From positions 1-10,432 of the forward strand of contig JAGPFT010000059.1 in assembly GCA_018056405.1 (NCBI GenBank): a DNA stretch of 10,432 bases. Reading direction: 5' to 3'. The position numbers and the translations under genes were made by a program. The stretch's first letter is position 1. The number at the start of each line of letters is the position of its first letter. The stretch comes from Anaerolineae bacterium (GTDB lineage Bacteria; Chloroflexota; Anaerolineae; Aggregatilineales; Aggregatilineaceae). This document shows, one piece after another, positions 1-8,277 of the stretch. Under the pieces are notes generated by a model, which was not told the origin of the DNA, did no database searches, and saw only the letters and a list, made by a program, of their open reading frames with translations.

Positions 1-209
1 CCAATGAGGAAGACGACCGCCAGCCTGTCCGCCACGTGGTGCACCTGAGCGCCCGCCAATGCCAGCACCAACAGCGTCGCAATGAGCAGGCGCAGCAGCA
101 GACTGGCCGCGTCGCGCCGCCGGCGGTAGGCCAGGCGCGGCCAGCCGATGACCGCTAGCGCGGGCAGCAGGAGCAGCAGCAGGAGGGCGAGGGAGTTTGT
201 GAAGCTCAT
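1..209 (-). CDS. N-terminus of a VWA-type large membrane protein (partial)
   Basis: Only the first 69 residues are in the window; the gene continues past base 1. The ATG at 209 lies 16 bases after the stop of the BatA-like gene and is preceded by an AGG-rich ribosome site (TGAGGCAGGTCT). The protein begins with a leucine-rich membrane segment (about residues 7-21), then a WPRLAYRRRR basic loop, then a second membrane segment (about 37-54), followed by ADRLAVVFLI. That layout matches the start of large membrane proteins that carry a VWA domain after two helices and often lie next to BatA-like genes; the AVVFLI strand would be beta-1 of the VWA fold. The next codon begins GG, so it encodes Gly where the first metal-binding Asp would be expected. 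The family assignment rests on the N-terminus and context only, because the diagnostic part is outside the window. Confidence 0.7.
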   Translation of the reverse strand, partial: MSFTNSLALLLLLLLPALAVIGWPRLAYRRRRDAASLLLRLLIATLLVLALAGAQVHHVADRLAVVFLI

Positions 210-225
210 AGACCTGCCTCAGCCG

Positions 226-2202
226 TCACAGCCTGCGGCGCGCCGGCGCGCGCCGAAAGCGATCCGCCAGCGCCCGCCAACGGCCCCGCCAGCCGGCCCC
301 CGGCCCGGCCAGCGTCAGGCGCGGGCTGCGGCGCAGCGCCCGGTGATAGGCCCACCATTCGACGACCAGCAGCGCCAGCCCCCCGCCCACCACCCAGGGC
401 CAGTATTCGCGGCGACCCGTTTCCTCGCGGGCATCGCGGCTGATCTCGACCGTGCCCACCCTGATGCTCTCGCGCGGGGCGATGGCGCTCTCCGCCGGGT
501 CGAACAGGTTGACGGCGAAGGTCTCGCCCCGGATTGTCGCGCCTCCTTTGCGCAGCGTGACTTCGTACAGGCCCGGCGTCAGCGTCTCGGCGAAGACGGC
601 GGTGCTCGCGCTGGCCCCCAGCGTCACGCGACTCCCATCCGGCAGGCGGACAATCGCCTCGTCCGCCCCCTCAATGAAGCGCACCGTCACCGGCGACCCC
701 GGCGACAGGCTGGCCGGAGCATCCGTGACGCGCGGCGGCGAAAACCAGGCCGCCAGCTCCGCGATCAGGATCGGCCAGGCGGGTTGCAGCACCATGTCCG
801 TGCTGGGATAGCGCGCGTCGAAGGGCAGGATCGCCACCTGGCGCGCGCCGACTTCTCCGGCGACGACCAGCGGAAAGCCATCCACGCTGACCAACGTCGT
901 GGCCCAGGCCGTCCCGCTTAGCTCACGGAACCTGGCGACGCGCACCGTCTCCATGTAGACGCCCAGGTTGCGCGTGCGCGGGTCGTCGGGGTGCACGGCC
1001 ACCGTCCCCGCCTGCGCCCGCTCGGTTCCGATCTGAAAGAAGGCCGTCCCCGCCGGCGGGTTAACCAGCAGCAAGTCGGCGTCGGGCAGGGCAACGGGCA
1101 GCGTACCATCGAGCACCACCAGGTCGAACGGCTCGGCGGGCAGCGCGTCCGCCGGGGCCATCTTGAATAGCTCAACTCCGCGCAGGCTGCGGAAGATCTG
1201 CTCCAGGAACAGATTTCCCTCCGTGACCAGCAACACGCGCCCCGCGCCAGCGCGGTCGCGCATGGCATAGGCGCGGTTGTCGGCGGGCAGGTAGTCGCGT
1301 CCGGCGGCGCGGGCGGGCATGGTCAGTTGGGCGGCCAGCGTCTCAAAGTCCGGCGGTAGCTCGATGTCGAAGATGTCCACGTAACCGCGCGCGGGCACCG
1401 CGTAGCGGCGCGCCGTGTAGAGCACATCGCTGCCGTCCAGACGCACGTCGAAGATCACCTCCGTGTCTTGCGCGCCGTAATTGCTGATCCGCGCGAAAAG
1501 CTGCGGCGGGCGTCCCGGCAGGGAGGCCGTCGCCAGGGCGGAGATGGCCAGGTTGCCCGCTTCCACACCGACGGGCACGTAGCGCACGTCGCCGGGCACG
1601 GGTGGCAGGTCGGCGGGCAGGCCGCCGTCCGAGACAATGACCACCTTTAGCTCCGTGACGCCCACCGCGCCCGCCGCCGCCAGGGTCAGCGCGGCCAGCC
1701 AGTCGGCGCTACCGTCGCCCGGCTCGGCATCCTCTATGGCCTCGCGCAGCACCGTCTTGTCGCGCGACGCCGCCGCCAGCACTTCCGGCACGGCGGCCAC
1801 GCGGATGACGGTCATCGTGTCGTCCGCGCCGAGAGCGTCCACCATGTCCAGCGCCACCTGTCGGGCCTGGGCAAAGCGGCTCGGCGTCACGTCGGTCGCC
1901 CCCATGCTGGCCGAGGCGTCGAGCAGCAGCACGATGCGCCCGCCGGTGATGGTGCTGATCGCCTGGAAGGGGCGGGCCAGGGCCACCACCAGCGCCGCCA
2001 GCACCAGCAGTTGCAGCAGCAGCAGCCAGTTGAAGCGCAGCCGTTGCCAGGGCGCGTTGGCCTCGCGGTCGCGCACAAGCTGCCGCCAGAGGAAGGTGCT
2101 GGAGATCGGCTGCTCGACGCGGCGCAGGCGCAACATATAGAGCGCGATGATTGGCAGCGCCAGCACGCCCAGCGCGAAAGCCAGCGGCGTGAGAAACGAC
2201 AT
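226..2202 (-). CDS. BatA-like membrane protein with VWA domain
   Basis: Predicted membrane-anchored protein of 658 residues. The N-terminal region (1-80) resembles the BatA/aerotolerance-regulator domain: a first helix (about 4-24), a basic LRLRRVEQP stretch, the 'FLWRQL' segment, and a second helix (about 58-76). A VWA domain follows (about 88-215), with the metal-site motif DASAS at 95-99 and a later SDGG at 191-194; the usual central Thr is not obvious and GSADW occupies that area. Residues about 220-310 look like a beta-rich segment, about 320-490 resemble the glutamine-amidotransferase-like fold often present in these proteins (VLLVTEGN, then FDLVVLDGTLP), and 500-565 form another beta-rich part. 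A final membrane helix lies at about 602-618 with a very basic tail. VWA proteins of this type partner with MoxR ATPases; the exact substrate is unknown. The ATG at 2202 was preferred over the GTG at 2205 because AGGTAGGGTG gives it better ribosome-site spacing. It starts 4 bases after the GT39 stop. Confidence 0.88.
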   Translation of the reverse strand: MSFLTPLAFALGVLALPIIALYMLRLRRVEQPISSTFLWRQLVRDREANAPWQRLRFNWLLLLQLLVLAALVVALARPFQAISTITGGRIVLLLDASASMGATDVTPSRFAQARQVALDMVDALGADDTMTVIRVAAVPEVLAAASRDKTVLREAIEDAEPGDGSADWLAALTLAAAGAVGVTELKVVIVSDGGLPADLPPVPGDVRYVPVGVEAGNLAISALATASLPGRPPQLFARISNYGAQDTEVIFDVRLDGSDVLYTARRYAVPARGYVDIFDIELPPDFETLAAQLTMPARAAGRDYLPADNRAYAMRDRAGAGRVLLVTEGNLFLEQIFRSLRGVELFKMAPADALPAEPFDLVVLDGTLPVALPDADLLLVNPPAGTAFFQIGTERAQAGTVAVHPDDPRTRNLGVYMETVRVARFRELSGTAWATTLVSVDGFPLVVAGEVGARQVAILPFDARYPSTDMVLQPAWPILIAELAAWFSPPRVTDAPASLSPGSPVTVRFIEGADEAIVRLPDGSRVTLGASASTAVFAETLTPGLYEVTLRKGGATIRGETFAVNLFDPAESAIAPRESIRVGTVEISRDAREETGRREYWPWVVGGGLALLVVEWWAYHRALRRSPRLTLAGPGAGWRGRWRALADRFRRAPARRRL

Positions 2203-2206
2203 CACC

Positions 2207-4873
2207 CTACCTGACCGCTATCTCAACCGGCAGTATGACGTGATCGGCGCCGCCCGCCGTCAGGACGCGCGCCCCCGTCTGCGGGTCGTAGAAGCCCACT
2301 TCCAGGCGCGCCGACCCGCGATAGGCGCGCCCTTCGTCGTTGAAAACGAGCGCATATGGGTCGGCGAGGTACTCGCCCGCCACCCAACTCGTCGTGGGGC
2401 GCGTCCCCTGCCCCGGCACGTCATCGTGCTGGGCGATGACCCGCCCGGCGTCGTTGAGCAGGTGCGTGAACACGCGGTACGACACATCCGGCGTCTCCGT
2501 GACGCGCCAGACGAGCGTCAGCCCAAGCGTCTCCTCCGGCGAAATCTCCGTCTGGGCCACGCTGAACCCCTCCAACACAGCCACGCCCTGGAACTCGGTC
2601 AGCAGCGCCATATCGTAGGGCGGCGGCGCGAACAGGCGCTCCGTCCGCTCGACAGTGTACCCGGCCAGCGTCACCGGCTCCGTGTCTGGCGCTTCCAGGA
2701 CGAGCGCTACCGCGCCTTCCGCCTCGGCGGGCACGAGGAGCGCGTGCCAGTCCAGGCTATAGCCCGCATGGACACGCACCGGCCCGGCGACGCCCCACCC
2801 TTCGCCGCGCAATGCCAGCGTCGCGCCCGTCCAGGGGCCAGCCGTGCAGCAATCCACCGGAGCTTGCCAGCGCAGGGTGATGCGTAGCTCCTGCCCGGCA
2901 GCGAGCGCGCCCCCGCGCGCGTCGTGACCCAGCAGAGCCACGCCGTCGCCGAGCACCGCCAGCGGCTCAGCGTCACCGGGCGGCAGGGCGCGCGCGCTTC
3001 CCGACGGCGTGACCGTCGCCAGGGTCAGCGCCTTGCCTGCCGGGATGCCGTTCACCAGCCGGTCCAGTCCGTCTGGATGATTCGCGCTGAAGAGGATCGC
3101 CTGCAGCACGTAGTCGCCGGGCGGCGCGCCCGCCGGGAAGCGCAGCAGGCTGAACGCTTCGCCGCGCGCGCCCGCCTCCCACAGCGAGGTGGGAGCCTGC
3201 TCGTCGTCGCGGATGTCGCTGTCGCTGCGGGCCAGCACCCAGCCGGGCGGATCGCTCGTCAGCAGCCGCGCCGAGACGCGCCAGTCTTCGCCCGTCCTGG
3301 CGGGCAGCGCCCACTCCGTGCGCAGGCAAACGCTCCCTCCGCCGCCCTGCGCGACGCTCAGCAGGTCGAGCGCGCCGAAGGAGTCCTCGCGCGGGGCGCT
3401 CGCCCCAAACGCCAGCGGGCGAACGACCGTGTAGGCCGTCGTGCTGAGGCCCTGCACGGTGAGCGTCTCGCCCCGTTCCCCTGCGGACTCCAGCAGGCAT
3501 GGGAACATGCCGCGCAGGTCGGCGGGAAGCTGGAACCATGTCAGCAGCTCGACATGCGCGGGGCCGTCGTGCGCGGCCAGCGCCTCGTTGACGACGCGCA
3601 TGGTCTCCTCGGCGCTGCTGTGCAACTCCACGCCAACGAACTCGGCGGCAATCCCCAGCCGGTCGGTGTAGTACACGTCCAGCGCCGGCTCCCAGCCATA
3701 GGGAATGACAATGAGCGCATCGGCGGGCAGCGCGGCGTAGTGCGCGGCCACCGCGCGAAAATCGTCGTGCTGATAGGCCGGCTTGTCAAAGAGCGCCACG
3801 AAGCTCGCCGCGCCCGTCCCCGCCGCCAGCGCCAGCACGCCCACGCCCGCCAACCGCTGGACTTCGGCGTGGACGGGCAGGCGGTGCGCGGCTGCCGCGA
3901 TCAGCATCAACGCCGCCGGGACGCCGGCCACGTAGTAGCGCGGGTGAAAGTCAATGCTCGCCGCGTGCAGCATGATCGTGGCCAGGACGGGCAGCAGGAT
4001 CGCCTGCGAGAGCAGCAGCCATACATAGCGCCGCCGGTCCCACAGGACAGTGGCGACGACCGCCAGCAGCATGGCCACGCCGAGCGCCGCGCTGCCGATT
4101 TCGACCGCCGTCTCCGCGCCGATCATCACGGGCAGCGGGGCGAAATACCCGCGCCAGATGTCCCAGACCAGCTCCGGCGAAGGGCGCGGCGGCGTGTTGA
4201 GCGGCGTGCCGCTCGGTGCCTGGCCCAGCAGCCAGGGCAAATAGGCCAGCAGCAGCGCGCCCTGCCCCGCCACCCACAGCGCCAGCCGCCGCCATTGTCG
4301 CCCGGCCAGCCAGACGCCGCCCACGACCAGATTGAGCCAGGCCACCACGGTGACGCCGAGATTGTGCGTGTAGAGCAGCAGCAATTCGACGACCAGCAGC
4401 GCGATCCACACGCGCCGGGCGCGCGGATCATCGAGCAGCCGCTCGGTCAGCGCCAGAATCAGCACGGTCAGCAGCGGCACGGCCACATACGCGCGAATCT
4501 CGCGGGCGTAGGCCCACAGCAGCGGCGACAGCGCCAGCAGCAGCGCGGCCAGCACCCCGGCGTTCCACCCGGCCCAGCGACGCATGACCCGCGCCGCCAG
4601 CGCGACGGTGATCACATCCAGCAGCACGGAGCCGTAGCGCAGCGCCAGCGGGGAGTCGCCTGCCCCGCGCCACAGTACGTGCACCAGCGCGTAGTAGGCG
4701 ACCGGCGTCTTGTCGTCTGGCGTGTGGATCGGATCGTGGATGGCGCGGATAGACCAGCCTTCGTCGTGCCAGATGCTCGGCTGGCCCACGTCCCACAGCC
4801 GCAGGGCGAACGCGCCGAGCAAGATCGCCGCCAGTACCGCCAGACGCGGATACGCAGAAACCGTCCGAGCCAT
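2207..4873 (-). CDS. GT39-family membrane glycosyltransferase with three C-terminal beta-rich modules
   Basis: Polytopic protein of 888 residues. Residues 1 to about 360 look like the membrane part of GT39/PMT-type glycosyltransferases, which move a sugar from a polyprenyl-phosphate donor to an acceptor on the outer face of the membrane. The signature is visible: RLWDVGQPSIWHDE, with the Asp-Glu pair at 37-38 in the first outside loop; YYALVHVLW (60-68); YAREIRAY (122-129); HPRYY (310-314); and many leucine/alanine-rich helices. Residues 365-490 are soluble. After about 499 there seem to be three related beta-sandwich modules (about 499-619, 635-745 and 757-888); the last has VFTHLLNDAGRVIAQHD and LEVGFYDPQTG, a module style seen on GT39 proteins of Chloroflexota. 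Start: ATG 4873 overlaps the DUF58 TGA by one base (TGATG), suggesting coupled translation; an open frame reaching back to 4996 lies inside DUF58 and was rejected. Acceptor and sugar cannot be read from sequence. Confidence 0.87.
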   Translation of the reverse strand: MARTVSAYPRLAVLAAILLGAFALRLWDVGQPSIWHDEGWSIRAIHDPIHTPDDKTPVAYYALVHVLWRGAGDSPLALRYGSVLLDVITVALAARVMRRWAGWNAGVLAALLLALSPLLWAYAREIRAYVAVPLLTVLILALTERLLDDPRARRVWIALLVVELLLLYTHNLGVTVVAWLNLVVGGVWLAGRQWRRLALWVAGQGALLLAYLPWLLGQAPSGTPLNTPPRPSPELVWDIWRGYFAPLPVMIGAETAVEIGSAALGVAMLLAVVATVLWDRRRYVWLLLSQAILLPVLATIMLHAASIDFHPRYYVAGVPAALMLIAAAAHRLPVHAEVQRLAGVGVLALAAGTGAASFVALFDKPAYQHDDFRAVAAHYAALPADALIVIPYGWEPALDVYYTDRLGIAAEFVGVELHSSAEETMRVVNEALAAHDGPAHVELLTWFQLPADLRGMFPCLLESAGERGETLTVQGLSTTAYTVVRPLAFGASAPREDSFGALDLLSVAQGGGGSVCLRTEWALPARTGEDWRVSARLLTSDPPGWVLARSDSDIRDDEQAPTSLWEAGARGEAFSLLRFPAGAPPGDYVLQAILFSANHPDGLDRLVNGIPAGKALTLATVTPSGSARALPPGDAEPLAVLGDGVALLGHDARGGALAAGQELRITLRWQAPVDCCTAGPWTGATLALRGEGWGVAGPVRVHAGYSLDWHALLVPAEAEGAVALVLEAPDTEPVTLAGYTVERTERLFAPPPYDMALLTEFQGVAVLEGFSVAQTEISPEETLGLTLVWRVTETPDVSYRVFTHLLNDAGRVIAQHDDVPGQGTRPTTSWVAGEYLADPYALVFNDEGRAYRGSARLEVGFYDPQTGARVLTAGGADHVILPVEIAVR

Positions 4874-5769
4874 CACTGCACCACGCGCGCCCGGCGAAGC
4901 TGCATCAGGATGACCTGTTCCCAGGGGACGTTCGTCACCAGGGGGACGAAGTGAATGCCGCGCCGCGTGCAGAGCGCGCCAATCTCCGCCTGCCACGCTT
5001 CCAACCGTTGCCCATAGAGTTCTTTCATCGCCGCGTCAACTGTCACTTCTTGCGACGCGCCCGTCTCGATGTCAATCAGCTTCAAGTCGCCGCTGATCAC
5101 CGGCTCAACCTCGTCGGGCGACAACACCTGGATCACGGTGATCTCGTGCCCGCGCCCTTGCAGCGCGCGCAACCCGTCGGCGAACCCTTCGGGAGCCATC
5201 AGGTCAGAAAGGACGATGCACACCCCCGCGCGGACCGCCCGCCGCGCGTAGTCAGCCAGTGCGTCGTTGAGCCGGATCGCGCCTCCTGGCTGGCGCTCCT
5301 CCAGCCAACGGAGCAGGCTGAGCGCCCGCCCGCGCCCGCGCAACGGCCCCCATGTCTCCACGCCATCGCCGCGCAGGGCAGCGAGAGTCACCTGATCGCC
5401 GCCGCTCAGGGCGATGGTCGCCAGGCCCGCCGCCAATCGCTGCGCGTAAAGGAACTTATGCTGGTCGCGCTCGCCGCCGCGCGGCCAGTCCATGCTCGCC
5501 GACGAGTCCACGATCAGGTGCACGGCGAGGTCTTCCTCGTCCTCCACCAGCTTGACGAAGGCACGCCCCAGCCGGGCGTAGATGTTCCAGTCCACGCGGC
5601 GCAGGTCATCGCCGCGCGCGTAGTTGCGGTAATCGGCGAACTCGATGCTCGTGCCGCGCTTGGTTGAGCGGCGCTCGCCCTTGATCGCGCCTGCGCGCAC
5701 CTGGTTGGCGATGATCGTCAGCCGTTCCAGCTTGCGCAGCGTTTTCTCGTCAAAGAGGCGTTCGGCCAT
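4873..5769 (-). CDS. DUF58 domain protein (VWA-like, soluble)
   Basis: Protein of 298 residues, a typical length for the soluble DUF58 class. The hallmark is clear: IEFADYRNYARGDDLRRVDW at 42-61, followed by NIYARLG. After it comes a VWA-like strand and metal-site motif, LIVDSSASMDW (85-95, with D88, S90 and S92), and a later VLSDL (186-190) that would supply another metal-site Asp. There is no membrane segment or signal peptide, so it should be cytoplasmic, perhaps peripheral to the membrane. DUF58 proteins are regularly encoded just after moxR and are thought to be MoxR partners or clients; their biochemical role is not settled. The ATG at 5769 lies 3 bases after the stop of the unknown helical protein, and its own stop overlaps the next start by one base, so it is clearly inside the operon. 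Confidence 0.95.
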   Translation of the reverse strand: MAERLFDEKTLRKLERLTIIANQVRAGAIKGERRSTKRGTSIEFADYRNYARGDDLRRVDWNIYARLGRAFVKLVEDEEDLAVHLIVDSSASMDWPRGGERDQHKFLYAQRLAAGLATIALSGGDQVTLAALRGDGVETWGPLRGRGRALSLLRWLEERQPGGAIRLNDALADYARRAVRAGVCIVLSDLMAPEGFADGLRALQGRGHEITVIQVLSPDEVEPVISGDLKLIDIETGASQEVTVDAAMKELYGQRLEAWQAEIGALCTRRGIHFVPLVTNVPWEQVILMQLRRARVVQ

Positions 5770-5772
5770 GCG

Positions 5773-6390
5773 CTACTCATCGTCAACGACGCTGCCAGCC
5801 TGCTGCGACGCCCTGAGCAGAGGGGCCACGCGGATCGCCAGCAACACCTGGAAGAGGCGAATCACGACCGCCACGCGCGCGCCCGCTTCAAGCTGTGCAC
5901 CGCGCACCGCCGCCAGCAGGCTGTCAATCAGGGCGCGCCGCCGGGCGAAGGGCAGATCGGGCTGCGCCTCGCACGAAAGCTCCCACAGCAGGCGATACAG
6001 GTGCCACACTGCCTCTTCGTGCACCGAGGCGAACTCGCGCTCCCACGCCTTGACGTGCTGGAAGGTGGAGAGCGTCTCCAGCGTCGCCGCCAGCCCGCCG
6101 GAGAGCAGGTTGCTGATCGTGCGCGAACGGTCGGCGGCCAGCGCTTCGAGCACTTCGTGCAGGGCGATGACGCCCACCGAGCTAGCGGCCAGGTGCGCCG
6201 CCGAGGAACTGTGTTCCTTCGAGGTGAGCTTGCCGGTCACACAGCTCAGGTAGCAGTAGAACTGGCGCGCCACGTCACGGGCGGCCTCGGCCTCCGCCCC
6301 TTCCAGCGCGAGCAGGTACGGGTGCAGCGCCCACAGATCGTCCGCCGTCGGCGCGGCGAAGATGCGCTCCACAAGCTGCTCTACACTCAT
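5773..6390 (-). CDS. Unrecognised helical protein between moxR and DUF58 genes
   Basis: I do not recognise a family for this 205-residue protein. The sequence reads as almost all alpha-helix, with few glycines or prolines, several amphipathic stretches, and a hydrophobic run near the end (about 172-192, VAVVIRLFQVLLAIRVAPLL) that could be a buried helix or a weak membrane segment. It has no signal peptide. Three cysteines are visible (46, 50 and 140) with no metal-binding pattern. The start was placed at ATG 6390 rather than at the longer frame opening at 6438: the longer version would overlap moxR by 44 bases, while 6390 sits 4 bases after the moxR stop and follows a GGGAG ribosome site. Position between moxR and the DUF58 gene suggests an accessory or adaptor role in the same system; this is inference from context only. 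Confidence 0.82.
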   Translation of the reverse strand: MSVEQLVERIFAAPTADDLWALHPYLLALEGAEAEAARDVARQFYCYLSCVTGKLTSKEHSSSAAHLAASSVGVIALHEVLEALAADRSRTISNLLSGGLAATLETLSTFQHVKAWEREFASVHEEAVWHLYRLLWELSCEAQPDLPFARRRALIDSLLAAVRGAQLEAGARVAVVIRLFQVLLAIRVAPLLRASQQAGSVVDDE

Positions 6391-6394
6391 CGTC

Positions 6395-7405
<1,011 letters not shown>

Positions 7406-7588
7406 GGGTTGTTGCCCTTCTATGCGCCGGACGGTTAGTGGTTATTGGTTTTGGGTTATTGGCAAGAACCGTTGTTTGAGCACATCTTGTGTCCGGTAGT
7501 CATTTGCTAATCCCAATCGCCGGTCAAGACTACCGGCCACCAGCCATACCCAACAACCAACTACCAATAACCAACGGCGAAGCCTCTA
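7406..7588. repeat. Intergenic region with nested inverted repeats, possibly MITE-like
   Basis: This 183-base gap between the lipoprotein and moxR genes is visibly richer in A+T than its surroundings. The motif GGTTATTGG occurs at 7440-7448 and 7454-7462 and, inverted, as CCAATAACC at 7564-7572. An 11-base perfect inverted repeat (TGGTTATTGGT) pairs 7439-7449 with 7563-7573. Inside it, GTGTCCGGTAGTC at 7489-7501 pairs with 7528-7540 at 12 of 13 positions. A competing short hairpin, GCCGGT at 7519-7524 with ACCGGC at 7532-7537, shares the right arm. No transposase is present and no target-site duplication is obvious. A TTGACC at 7527-7522 on the minus strand could be a -35 box for moxR, but I see no good -10 partner. 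The nested symmetry fits a small non-autonomous repeat or a regulatory RNA structure; neither is proven. Confidence 0.6.
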
Positions 7589-8245
7589 TCAGACAGGAGA
7601 CTGCGGGATATTGGGGAAGACCGTATTCCCTTCGGCGTTGATCGCGGTGATCACGTTGGCCCCGGCCACGCCGGGCCGCACCAGCAGGAAGCCGCCCGCC
7701 TGCGGAGTTGTTTGCTGGCTTGTGCCGTCGTTGAACTGGACGGCAATGGCCGTCACGCTCGGATCGAGCAAGCGCCCGAAGACGATGGTATAGGGCTGCT
7801 GATCCGACGTGAGAAAGAACGTGACCGCGGCCAACGCCTCGGTCTCCGGCGACCCGGCGCAGACCAGCGCGCCGTTGTTCGGCTGCCAGGCCCCCCCCAC
7901 CTGAGCGACCAACAGGTATCCGGCACAGGGGACGCCGCCCGCGCCCGTATACGAGAAACCTTGCAGCCGGTCTGGTTGGTGCGGCTGGTCATACCAGATT
8001 TGCAGGCTGGCGGGCGTCTGGCCCCGGCTGGCGATGAACTGCCCCGCCAGCGCATCCGGCGCGGGCGTCGCCTCGGTTCTGCTCCCGTCCGGCAGCGCAC
8101 TGGTGGCCGTTGGAAACGCCGCATACGGAGCCAGGGCAGTCTGAGTCAGGTCGGCGTTGCTCACCGGCTGGATGCAGCCAGCCAGCAGGCCCACACCCAG
8201 CAACGCGACAGCCAGCCCGCCCCACAGCCATTTTCGCGTCTTCAC
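7589..8245 (-). CDS. Predicted lipoprotein of unknown function
   Basis: Predicted lipoprotein of 218 residues. The GTG at 8245 was chosen as start: it follows a strong AAAGGAAAGGA site and gives a compact signal peptide, with basic KTRK, a hydrophobic stretch and the lipobox LAGC with the modified cysteine at position 24. Another GTG at 8281 overlaps the previous stop codon, but would put twelve extra hydrophilic residues ahead of the signal. The mature protein begins with a threonine-, alanine- and proline-rich linker (about 33-65), then a probably beta-rich domain (about 70-218) with two cysteines (107 and 128) that could form a disulfide. I recognise no catalytic motif or family. It should be anchored on the outer face of the cytoplasmic membrane. 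It lies 32 bases behind the DUF4175-like gene and is probably cotranscribed with it. Confidence 0.85.
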   Translation of the reverse strand: MKTRKWLWGGLAVALLGVGLLAGCIQPVSNADLTQTALAPYAAFPTATSALPDGSRTEATPAPDALAGQFIASRGQTPASLQIWYDQPHQPDRLQGFSYTGAGGVPCAGYLLVAQVGGAWQPNNGALVCAGSPETEALAAVTFFLTSDQQPYTIVFGRLLDPSVTAIAVQFNDGTSQQTTPQAGGFLLVRPGVAGANVITAINAEGNTVFPNIPQSPV

Positions 8246-8277
8246 CGCGATCCTTTCCTTTGCTGCTGCCTGCCCCG

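Noticed and set aside
148..921. Plus-strand frame of 257 residues across the end of the BatA-like gene
   Set aside because: Arg/Ala/Pro-rich shadow that crosses two real minus-strand genes; no start context or domain.
2924..4954. A 676-residue open frame on the plus strand opposite the GT39 gene
   Set aside because: It is Arg/Gln/His-rich with no recognisable domain and lies entirely antisense to well-supported genes. In GC-rich DNA such mirror frames are common.
4873..4996. An upstream extension of the GT39 protein by 41 residues
   Set aside because: It lies within the DUF58 gene and reads as low-complexity Arg/Pro/Gly-rich sequence; the stop/start overlap at 4873 gives a natural start right before the first membrane helix.
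7489..7540. Rho-independent terminator after the lipoprotein gene
   Set aside because: The hairpin has a 26-base loop and is not followed by a run of T on the minus strand, so it does not meet the usual pattern.
7406..7588. CRISPR array or tRNA in the intergenic gap
   Set aside because: The repeated motif is only 9 bases with irregular spacing and mixed orientation, and no cloverleaf could be drawn.
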